Source of the DNA: Datnioides undecimradiatus
Lineage: Eukaryota; Chordata; Actinopteri; Lobotiformes; Datnioididae
NCBI GenBank assembly: GCA_008933995.1
Contig: WARS01000029.1
Span: 21,264,879-21,328,878 of the forward strand
Direction of reading: 5' to 3'
DNA: 64,000 nt
The translations under genes and the position numbers were made by a program. How positions within the stretch are numbered: the first letter of the stretch is position 1; each line of letters starts with the position of its first letter. Under the pieces are notes generated by a model. It did no database searches. It was given only the letters and a program-made list of their open reading frames with translations, and had not been told where the DNA came from. Positions 56,241-64,000 of the stretch are shown piece after piece.

Positions 56241-57824
56241 CCCCCTCCCTCTTTCTTTCCCATCTCTCTACCTCTCTTCTTCTTTTTCTAAAGTCAATAT
56301 TCAGCATATGGATGCGGCCACACTCCCGTTTCTGAACACATTCGTATCATCTTGCTTATTTTATGTTTTCTTTTATTCAGCTGCAGTCAAACTCCAACAT
56401 TAATTAATATTTAGGTAAACTTTCTGTCCTTTATGCCTCTGTGATAGCTTGAGTGAACATTTGACGCTAACGATGAAGCTAAATGGCTAATGTTCACTCA
56501 CTTTGCAACTTATTTAAAGAAACCTGCGTTAAACCGTGAACCCAATGCTACGATATGGATGTTTTAACTGCATCTGTATCTGTAATCTGTACATCTCTCC
56601 TGTTTTACCTGCAGTTTATGCAGCGTCATAACAAAGATGCAGATGAAGTGTGGAAACATTCAGCAAACGGTTCTTGTCCTTGGAAGTGAATGAAGCCAAT
56701 CAGCAGATACATAACACCGGCTGTAACTAAAACAAGTTGTATCGCCGCTGGATCTGATCGTGATTAACCAGATAAAACAACCAGATAAATGCCGTCTTTG
56801 TTGGTCTCGAGTGTCACACTTAAACCAAACTGCCACTGCGGTATTTTTAGTGCGTAATTAAGAACCTTCACTGAAACAAACTAAAATTAAACACTCGAAG
56901 CTGCTTCATAAACCCGAGTGATTCACTGTTGTAGAGTTATTACAAACACCGTCGCCGCAGATGGATGCTTATACAATAAGCGCCTGGGTAAACTGTGGTG
57001 TTAGCTGTAAAACCACATTTAAAAAAAGTGATTTCACTGACTGCACTTTAAAGGAAACCTAATGTCTGAAGCCTGTTTTTGCAGTACTCAATAAAAAATA
57101 CAGATTTTATCATCTCGGTAACTTGAAAGCACAAAGATCATAAATCATACGTTTTCTATACGCGACCACTGGAAAACAGGGAAATGTAAATCGAGTTCTG
57201 TCGCAAAACAGTCCCGTCATCGAGGAAATCATTTCTAATAATTTCCTGAGAGTGACAGTAAGTACTGTATAACTGTGTCTCATATAACTACAGTGTAACT
57301 GTATGGAGTCTCTGTGTTATAAAAGACATGTTCTCTGTCTGCGCAGCACCGTCAGGACTGCAGCAAACACTCATTTTCGTTCATTATAAAACATTAGAAA
57401 GTCGTATCCCTCCAGTAAAGTAATATGGCCGAGTTTGAAAAAAAAAAAAAACACACGCGGTGCATTTCGTCTCCGCACTTTGAGCCAATCGGCAGGCGTG
57501 AAACTGCTCTCCGCAGTGAAAGTTTCCGGTGGCGTGGCTGCGTTTGCGTTTTCATCACTGACAGTTTGCGGTCGCGGTGACATTTGTGTCACGGTGATGC
57601 TGCTTCTGCTCACGGTGATGACCTTTCTAAACTTGGTGGCGATGTTTCTTTGCCACAGTGATGAAATTCCTCTGTTCATCTCCTCCGTTTGACCTCTGAT
57701 GACACGTTTAACCTCGGCGAGGAGCTGCACAAACCGGCGGCGTCTGATCGCAAATACCCTGGAACGTGTGCTCAATGTAGACCTGAATCTGAGGAGCGTG
57801 TTGCACGATGAATCGCATTCATGT

Positions 57825-57825
<1 letters not shown>
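56241..57825. other. Gene-free interval
   Basis: No repeat family recognised. An A run lies at 57439-57451. The 161-residue minus frame at 57371-57856 starts in a (CA)n tract and has no known domain. Confidence 0.45.

Positions 57826-57858
<33 letters not shown>
57826..57858. repeat. (CA)n microsatellite
   Basis: About 16 CA units. Confidence 0.97.
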
Positions 57859-57861
<3 letters not shown>

Positions 57862-58572
57862 GCTGTCAGTCAGTCTTTGAGAGCAGTGTGTTGTTTGTTA
57901 AGTCTGACACTCTGCCTCAGCCGCTCTAAGCCTATTACTGTATTCTTTCTCTGCTGTTCACAACACACACACGCGGGCGCACACACACACTGGTGCTATC
58001 ACTAAGACCTTATTCAGTAAGCCTGTAGCATATCCTCCAGCCATATCGCACATCGTTCTCCCTGCAAACACACCGTCTGTGTCACACACACACTCGCAAA
58101 CGATATCTGAATCTTTTTTTTTTTCCGAGTGTTGTCGTCCCTGTTTGTTGAGAGTATCATTTACAGCCAAGGTGTTTGAAGAAAGACACCTCTCCCGTGG
58201 CGTGGTGTGTGTGTGTGTGTCTCTTTAGAGTGGGGCTTTGCTGCTCCTGACACCGTTATCAGCTCTAGTCGAATGTATTTCTTATCGAGGTGGAGGTGTG
58301 GAGGAAGGGCGGGGGTGTGTGTGTGTGTGTGTGGGGGGACCGACGACCGACAATACAAGCTTATCAAACGTCCTCAGCCACGATTCGGCCTGTCACTCAA
58401 GGCCCGCGTGCACGCTGCCACACGCACGCACACACACACACACGTCAGTATAGGAAAGCACACAGGCAGCAGGCCCTCTTTTTGATTGATAGATGGCTTT
58501 CCCAACAAATAGAAAGCTGGGATCAACATCCTCGTGGCCCCTTTTTACCTTACACACACTTATGCAGTGGAA
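57859..58572. other. Gene-free interval with short GT/CA and T runs
   Basis: (CA)n at 57961-57990, T run at 58116-58125, (GT)n at 58204-58220 and 58314-58332 followed by GGGGGG, (CA)n at 58424-58443. Frames here are artefacts. Confidence 0.6.
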
Positions 58573-58573
58573 T

Positions 58574-58607
<34 letters not shown>

Positions 58608-58848
58608 AGTGTGAGTGAGAGAGAGAGAACATTCCTGAGTAACAAAGGTGGGATTAGGGATGCATTAGTTGGCCGTGGAGCGAGAGGCCTGTCAATAACA
58701 GCAGCCAGAATAAACCCTGAAACCTCGATAAGAAGACAAAGGCCGAGCCAGATAGCAGCAAGCAGAGAGAGAGAGAGAGGGAGGGAGGGAGGGAGGGATC
58801 AATAGGGGGGGAGAGAGAGAGAGAGATGGATGGATGGATGGATGGAGA
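58573..58848. repeat. (GT)n, (GA)n, (GGGA)n and (GGAT)n cluster
   Basis: (GT)n at 58577-58606, (GA)n at 58765-58779 leading into (GGGA)n to 58798, (GA)n at 58811-58825 and (GGAT)n at 58826-58845. Confidence 0.95.
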
Positions 58849-59122
58849 GGCAGAGAGGGGATCAATATCAAGAGAGATGAAGCAGGGGAGAGAAAGTTTT
58901 CACAAAGAGCAAGTGAGAACGGGTGAGTTTGGGTGAGGACGAAGTGAATGAGGGAGCGGAGGGGGGAGAGGACGCTGAGAGTCGGGATGGAGGTAAAGGA
59001 GTGGGGTTTGACCGAGACGGGTCGATAACGAGAGCAGTAATGTTGTTTTACATCCTGCCGCAGCCAAAAGTTTATGGTTTGAGGGAGACAGAGAAACATG
59101 GACGTCCCTCAAACAGCAATGC

Positions 59123-59255
59123 ATCTGCGAGTCCGACCAACATCTGCGAGTCCGACCAACATCTGCGAGTCCGACCAACGTCTGCGAGTCCGACCAACAT
59201 CTGCGAGTCCGACCAACGTCTGTGAGCCCGACCAACATCTGTGAGTCCGACCACC
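59123..59255. repeat. 19-bp minisatellite, seven copies
   Basis: Seven head-to-tail units of ATCTGCGAGTCCGACCAAC. Units 1, 2, 3 and 5 are identical; units 4 and 6 start GTCTG; unit 6 has GTGAGCC and unit 7 GTGAGTC with CACC at the end. As 19 is not a multiple of three, all frames stay open and give WSDSQ-type shadow peptides. Confidence 0.97.
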
Positions 59256-59729
59256 TGTGTTTCCACAACCTGCACGATGTTGATCAGAGGAACCTGGGTC
59301 TAAAGTGAGCACCTAGGTCTGGACCCCCCAAACGTACCTGCTGGTGGGGTAGAAGCTGATCCTGTTTCCACTGCTTTGCATTGGGCCTCTGAGGTGAAAC
59401 TACGTTTTGAAAGTAGGAACCAGGGTACAAAGAGTTTGTGGCTACAAAGAACCTCTTTCCTCCATGGCTCAAGGACGTATCAGCTCACCGCACACACCCA
59501 AAAGATGCTACAACTTCTGCAAAGTCTACAATGCCTTTCAATGATTTTTCTGTAATTAACTCATCAGACAACCGCCAAGGACAGCGCACAGGAACGGCCT
59601 TCGCTGTCTGATGCGACACAGAGGAAAACCAAAGCAAGCGAACCAAGGTTATCGCCCGGGGCTCCTCAGGCGAACGGTAGCCGTCTGGTTCTCGTGTCGC
59701 TGCACAAACCAGAAAGCAGTTATTGTCAC
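59256..59729. other. Gene-free interval
   Basis: No gene or repeat family recognised. Confidence 0.5.
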
Positions 59730-60200
59730 ATTCAGGCTTATGGAAGCTTATTTTTTCTTTAAAGTTGACAAATGCTGCCTCTCAGGCGACATTAATATCA
59801 CTTCATTCAAGTGCGCGCCGAAATTATGTCGCTTATGCAGCAAATTCAAAGCATTTTAGGCCGTGTTTCCAAACCGTTAGCATCGATGTCGAATGCTGCA
59901 CACACAAAGTTCAGCTGCAGCTCCGGCTACAATAAAGTTGACTTTTGGCCTCTGAATAACTGGCCCGTGTGCTATTTATCATCCTGCCAGAGACGCCTTG
60001 AATTGGTGGTTGAAGAGCGTCGGGCTCGTAGTCACAGCAATCCTACAGAGGCTTGAACCAATGACAGCAGGGCGGCGGGCAGCGGCGGGTGGGGATGGGT
60101 GTGTAATTGTTTCGCCGGCTCTCATTAATTAATTTCCCCTCCTTCATTTATACTGGAAACACTACATAGGTCTGGGAGGTATAGGTAATGATACAGAGGG
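59730..60200. promoter_or_regulatory. Candidate conserved noncoding element
   Basis: Contains GACATTAATATCACTTC, GTTGACTTTTGGCC, CTATTTATCATCCTGCC, GCCTTGAATTGGTGG, GAACCAATGACAGC, GTGTAATTGTTTCGCC, CTCATTAATTAATTTCC and GGTAATGATAC. A GGCGGGCAGCGGCGGG stretch (about 60072) interrupts it. No repeats. Confidence 0.5.
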
Positions 60201-60215
60201 GGAGACATGAATACT

Positions 60216-60248
60216 GAGAGAGGGAGAGAGAGAGAGAGAGAGAGAGGG
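60216..60248. repeat. (GA)n microsatellite
   Basis: About 15 GA units with a GGG interruption. Confidence 0.95.
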
Positions 60249-60294
60249 AGCATCCTGTTCCCGTCAGCGAGCAGCTAGCTGTCACACAAAGACA

Positions 60295-60700
60295 CAATGA
60301 GGCCCGGCAACAAACAGCCACTTAAAAAACAGCCTGGCAACAGAGAGCAAATTCAATTAGAGAAGTAATTAGTAGATACAGGGCCAGGCAGCGGGCTGCC
60401 GCGACGCCACAACACAGGAATTAATAGGCGCGGATAGGAGGAGGACGCTGTCATAATTAAGAGGCAATCACCTATGTCAATGAATACCTAAAAAAACCCG
60501 CAGCCCCCCAACGCAAAACTATTAATTCAGTGATCAAAAAATATTTCGGGAGATGATTAATACAGCAAATTCATTTTAAAAGACTAATTTCTGGAAAGAT
60601 AGCAAGACAATTGCACATAATGTACTCCGCCTGGCATTTATATTGCTAATTAAATTTTTTCTTTCTGATAATTTGTGGAAGGATTGCGCTTCACTGTCTT
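60295..60700. promoter_or_regulatory. Strong candidate conserved noncoding element
   Basis: About 400 bp with CAATTAGAGAAGTAATTAG, GGAATTAATAGGCGCGG, GTCATAATTAAGAGGC, CTATGTCAATGAATACC, CTATTAATTCAGTG, GAGATGATTAATACAGC, GACAATTGCACATAATG and TTGCTAATTAAATTT. Homeodomain-type ATTA words occur about every 40 bp. Bounded by (GA)n and (GT)n tracts. Confidence 0.55.
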
Positions 60701-60713
60701 TCTCTCCTCATAA

Positions 60714-60825
60714 GTGTGTGTGTGTGTGTGTGTATGTGTGTGTGTGTGTTTGCTTCTTCTGGAGTTATGAACCAATGGAGGCAGTGTTGCAGCGGTAAAC
60801 ACAGTGCAGAGGCTGTCGAACAGAG

Positions 60826-60858
<33 letters not shown>
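60714..60858. repeat. Two (GT)n microsatellites
   Basis: (GT)n at 60714-60750 and 60826-60858 in the same orientation. Confidence 0.97.
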
Positions 60859-60859
<1 letters not shown>

Positions 60860-61069
60860 AAACGCCTCCTGCAGAACGCCGCCATGCATGGACAAAAAAA
60901 AAAACCAACCCAACATGAGCACATACAGAGAAAAAAACAACAACAAAAACACAAAAAACTTGCCGTTTCTTCTCGGCTTCAACTCCGCAACATCCCTCCA
61001 ACAACACTCCCCTTATTTATCTCCCCCCTCAACACCGCCGCCGCCTCCCCCACAACTCCACGGATACAA
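60859..61069. other. A-rich and C-rich spacer
   Basis: A-rich at 60894-60960 and CCGCCGCCTCC-like near 61036. No gene recognised. Confidence 0.5.
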
Positions 61070-61210
61070 AAGACCCAGCAATTAAATTAGACGATAAGGA
61101 CGTGAAATAAATCAGCAGGTTATTGATTGATTTGTCTCTCTCTTGGGGTGGGGGTGGAGGGCGGTGGCAGCTATCATTTCACACCAACGGCTCCTCTCTA
61201 TCGCTAACTA
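61070..61210. promoter_or_regulatory. Candidate conserved noncoding element
   Basis: GCAATTAAATTAGACG, GTTATTGATTGATTTG and CGCTAACTAATTACTC flank a GGGGTGGG stretch. Short and AT-motif-rich. Confidence 0.35.
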
Positions 61211-62399
61211 ATTACTCTGTTTCTAAAAAATCCCTCAGATGAGGCGCCGAGGTTTCACGCGACAGATACGGAGGCAGAACTACAAAAAAAACCCACAGCA
61301 TCCACAGAGCCGAGCAGAGACCGAGGCATCCGGAGGATTGGAGAATGATCGGAGAGCGTAAACGACATGGGGAATGTTTCCTCGGGGTGGTCCTGGTGTC
61401 CGAACACACAGGAAGAGACGGGACGGTTGGTCTTTTCGGCCTGATGTTGACAAAAAGGCAGTAATCTAATCCAAGACGTCAACACCTGCAAGGAGTAAAC
61501 ATGAACACGCACAGGCTGAAATACAGAAACACAACATCTGCAACGTCCTACGTAATGGAGACAGTAGCGATGAAGGTGTTGAAAGGTCTTCATCACTTCA
61601 CTTCGGCGTCCCTTCAACAAAGGGGAAACTTGCCGTGCAACAGCAGTCACAACATAATGCGTGCAGAACAGAAGTCCATGAATACTGAAATTAAACTTTT
61701 AACAGTTAAGAGTAAACTTCAACGCAGATGCAGCATGATAGCGGAGAGAAACAGAGAAACATCCGTGACTGAAACATTAAAACGTTTCACGCCGTGGTTA
61801 ATGATCAATGTTACCTCAATTCTCTTATTCCAAATTTTAAAAAATTCAGAAAAAGTCAGAAAAAATATAATAAATATAAAAATTTGTAGCAAAGACAAAC
61901 GTTTTCTTTTTCTTTTCTATCTAATTAATCGCCTCAGCATCCCTCAGATTCATTACGTGACACAGGATTTGTCCTGCACCAGAGTTATCTCAATGTTGTA
62001 CTTCTAAACTAATTAACCCCTAAATATCTTAAAAAGTTCAGAAATGGACTTTCTTCTTTCTTAGACAGGAAGTCAAAGCTCTGCCAGGTTTATTTTGAAT
62101 GACGCTGACCTTTAACCTCAGTGTTAACAATGCAAAACAAACAGACAGATGCCCGAAGTTCACCGGCCAGATGTCTCCAAAGAAAAACTAAAGTCTGATG
62201 AATTTAGAAAAAATACAAATTTACTGTTTATGCTGCTGTAAGTAAATATCCTCCTCATATATGCTGGATACCTAATTATTATATACTTTGCATAACTTCA
62301 GTAAACTGTGCAGAGTGGCAGGACATCGGCCACTTAAGCATTTTGTATCTTAATACACCATAAGTGTTTGTTTCAGGCTCATAATCCATTGCTAAGTTT
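61211..62399. other. Gene-free interval
   Basis: No gene or repeat family recognised. The 168-residue plus frame at 61501-62007 is AT-rich and has no known domain. Confidence 0.45.
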
Positions 62400-62870
62400 C
62401 AGTTTTCTAAGAGAAAAAGTTGGATCTTAAACTGAGGAGTTTGCAGTTCGAGCCTCGACCGTGTGAATTTCCACACCGGAGAGAAATACCTGCGCATTTT
62501 ATTTCATCTTCTGCGCGGAAAATGAGAAGCACAGGCCCACGTTGAGGAGAGGGGGGCGCGGGCCGCGGTGATGAGCTGAATTTCCACATCCGCATCTTTT
62601 AAATACAGATTTAGTTTCTCTGGCTCGGTTTAAAAAACGGAGGGAGATCTCCATACGCAGAATTTACATATTCATCTGTGACAGTTGGGGGTTATTTGGA
62701 GCCCCATTTTGGAGTGATGTGAGAAAAAAAATATCCACTTAGCCATATCATCTCCTGCGATCGGGACTCATAAGCCCGGCAATAGGCTGAGAGGGGAGGA
62801 TAACACTAATATGGCCTCAGATTTCTATGCGGGACTAGTTAATGCTATTTACTGAGGAAGGTAGATGATC
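62400..62870. promoter_or_regulatory. Candidate conserved noncoding element
   Basis: Two blocks. 62410-62520 has GAATTTCCACACCGG and CGCATTTTATTTCATC. 62640-62870 has AATTTACATATTCATCTG, CCATTTTGGAGTGATG, CTTAGCCATATCATC, GACTCATAAGCCCGGC, ACACTAATATGGCC and CTAGTTAATGC. No repeats except a GGGGGGCGCGGGCC stretch between them. Confidence 0.45.
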
Positions 62871-62924
62871 GACTGGGGAGCAGAGAGGAGAAGGGAGGGA
62901 AGGAGATGGACATTAAGTGGCCTT

Positions 62925-63000
62925 CGGAGTCTGTGGCCGCTGCTTTAAGAGCCAATTACCAGGCTAATGGAGTTAATGCCAGAGATGAGATGGGCTCAGG
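62925..63000. promoter_or_regulatory. Candidate short conserved noncoding element
   Basis: GAGCCAATTACCAGGCTAAT and GGAGTTAATGCCAGAG within 60 bp, between GGAGAGG-rich stretches. Confidence 0.4.
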
Positions 63001-63224
63001 AGATGAGAGAGGAGAGGGGAGAGAGGATGGCGGGGATGCCTGACACTGAGACAAACTGCAGCGGAGAGAACGATTAGTGTTTGTTAATCTGATGGGCAAA
63101 TCATTAAGTATCAAACATACTGTAACACATCAGGAAAGAAACCAAAACGGGGCTGGAGGGGGCGAGGCAAGGCGCCACAAAACACACACAGACACACACG
63201 CAGACAGGGACGAGATCTGTCTCG

Positions 63225-63425
63225 GCTTCATGATCCGTCATGTTAGGCTGCAGATTAAAAGTGTGATCTCCGGGCTTATAAACGATTTAGCCAATTACCA
63301 ACGTTATCTAAAAACGCTTTAATTTGCCATTCAGAGCTGCAACAGGGGCCCTCGGAGCCGTCAATGAGGGTGATTAGAGCCCAGATTGCGGCTTCGAAAA
63401 GGCCCCAAACATCTGCTGTCAGAGT
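63225..63425. promoter_or_regulatory. Strong candidate conserved noncoding element
   Basis: Contains CAGATTAAAAGTGTGATC, CGATTTAGCCAATTACCAAC, CTTTAATTTGCCATTC, GGTGATTAGAGCCC and CAGATTGCGGC. GCCAATTACCA is shared with the block at 62925-63000, suggesting a common factor. Confidence 0.5.
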
Positions 63426-63454
63426 GACTTGGAGACGTCAACGCAGGGGAAAGG

Positions 63455-63570
63455 AAAAAAAAAAAAAAAGTCCTCTTCAGAGCTCGGCATCTGATTACCG
63501 AGGAGAAGACCGGGGGAGAGGAGAGGAGAGAGGGGAGGAGAGGAGAGGAGGAAGAAGGAGGGAAGCGAAG
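63455..63570. repeat. A run and GGAGA-rich purine block
   Basis: A run at about 63456-63469 and (GGAGA)n at 63512-63560. Confidence 0.9.
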
Positions 63571-63747
63571 AAGAGGATGAGATTGGAAAGGAGAGGAACG
63601 AAGAGGTGGAAAGACCTGAGTTGGTCGGCTGCCAGCTAGCTCAGTGTGACAGGGAAGGCCCATCTGCGCTCCCCGACACTCAAGATGGCAGATGTAGAAG
63701 CAGATTGATTTTCATTCAGCTGTCACGATGCACAAGTGGAAAAAAAA

Positions 63748-63797
63748 CACCCGCGCGCGCGCACGCACACACACACACGCACGCACACACACACACA
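63748..63797. repeat. (CG)n/(CA)n microsatellite
   Basis: CGCGCGCGCG leading into CA units with CACG interruptions. The GC-alternating start could adopt Z-DNA. Confidence 0.95.
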
Positions 63798-64000
63798 ATC
63801 ATGGTGTTTGAGAGCTCTGTCAAGTGCCTGGGCTGCTGTTGGCTGTCGGTCTGCCAAGCTGTTTCTCTCCTTCCTGTCATTTCCTCATTCTCCGTCCCTC
63901 CCTCACTCTCCCTCTGCCTTCCTCCCTCTGTCTCTCTCAACGAGCGCTAGCTGAATCTAAACGCCACATCTGGCGCTCAAATTAAATCATTTACAGTCCA
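63798..64000. other. Window end, no feature recognised
   Basis: Pyrimidine-rich at 63870-63935. No gene recognised. Confidence 0.5.

Noticed and set aside
57371-57856. 161-codon minus frame
   Set aside because: Starts inside (CA)n, has no recognisable domain and no supporting splice or promoter context.
59072-59312. WSDSQMLVGLADVGRTRR-like repeat protein
   Set aside because: Translation of the 19-bp minisatellite, repeated in several frames because 19 is not divisible by three.
61501-62007. 168-codon plus frame
   Set aside because: AT-rich, no family motif. A chance frame is plausible in 64 kb.
1-64000. Exons of the sox2ot long noncoding RNA
   Set aside because: Expected from other vertebrates to cross this locus on the minus strand, but I recognise no exon sequence or reliable splice pairs, so none is annotated.
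1-64000. CRISPR arrays, operons or other prokaryotic systems
   Set aside because: Repeats are short eukaryotic microsatellites without spacers, and gene structure and composition are those of a vertebrate.

Overview
The window is eukaryotic genomic DNA from a ray-finned fish, most likely a spiny-rayed (percomorph) teleost. It contains one recognisable protein-coding gene: an intact, intronless sox2 on the minus strand (CDS 37751 to 36783). The evidence for a fish is the teleost-style Sox2 protein, several dispersed repeat families I know from teleost genomes (hAT-like MITEs, an L2-type LINE tail, repeats rich in TTAGCATGCTAAC-like words), and a very high density of (CA)n and other microsatellites. 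I saw no tRNA, rRNA or CRISPR array and no second protein-coding gene. Almost all other open frames are shadows of CA/GT or CT/GA microsatellites or of sox2 itself.

The sox2 transcription unit can be delimited by sequence alone. The region around 38160-38320 matches what I remember of the mammalian SOX2 core promoter and mRNA start, with a TATA-like box, two same-strand CCAAT boxes 31 bp apart and a GC box. The distal 3'UTR, including the AATAAA signal at 35875-35870, matches the end of mammalian SOX2 mRNA. The transcript is therefore about 2.36 kb (about 38211 to 35850): 5'UTR about 460 nt, CDS 969 nt, 3'UTR about 930 nt.

Layout. 1-24 kb: gene-free flank 3' of sox2 with microsatellites, a few old dispersed repeats (490-665, 6800-7450, 20475-20830, 23690-23990) and scattered AT-homeobox-motif blocks that look like conserved noncoding elements (CNEs). 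24-45 kb: a core around sox2 in which I recognise no transposon remnant, containing many CNE-like blocks (28.4, 29.7-30.1, 32.2-32.5, 33.4-34.9, 35.1-35.3, 39.4-40.4, 42.1-43.2 kb), two CTCF-like motifs and a CpG-rich block at 41790-42010. 45-54 kb: a repeat-bearing interval (nested MITEs at 45.2-45.9, a dispersed repeat at 47.3-48.1, an L2-type tail at 52.9, a LINE reverse-transcriptase fragment at 53.6-53.8 kb). 55.8-63.4 kb: a second cluster of CNE-like blocks.

Taken together this reads as the cis-regulatory domain of a developmental transcription-factor gene: one short gene inside a large gene desert of candidate enhancers. In other vertebrates sox2 lies inside the long noncoding gene sox2ot, transcribed in the same direction. 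That transcript may cross the window, but I cannot identify its exons from sequence. All CNE calls rest on motif density and appearance, not on an alignment, and carry modest confidence.
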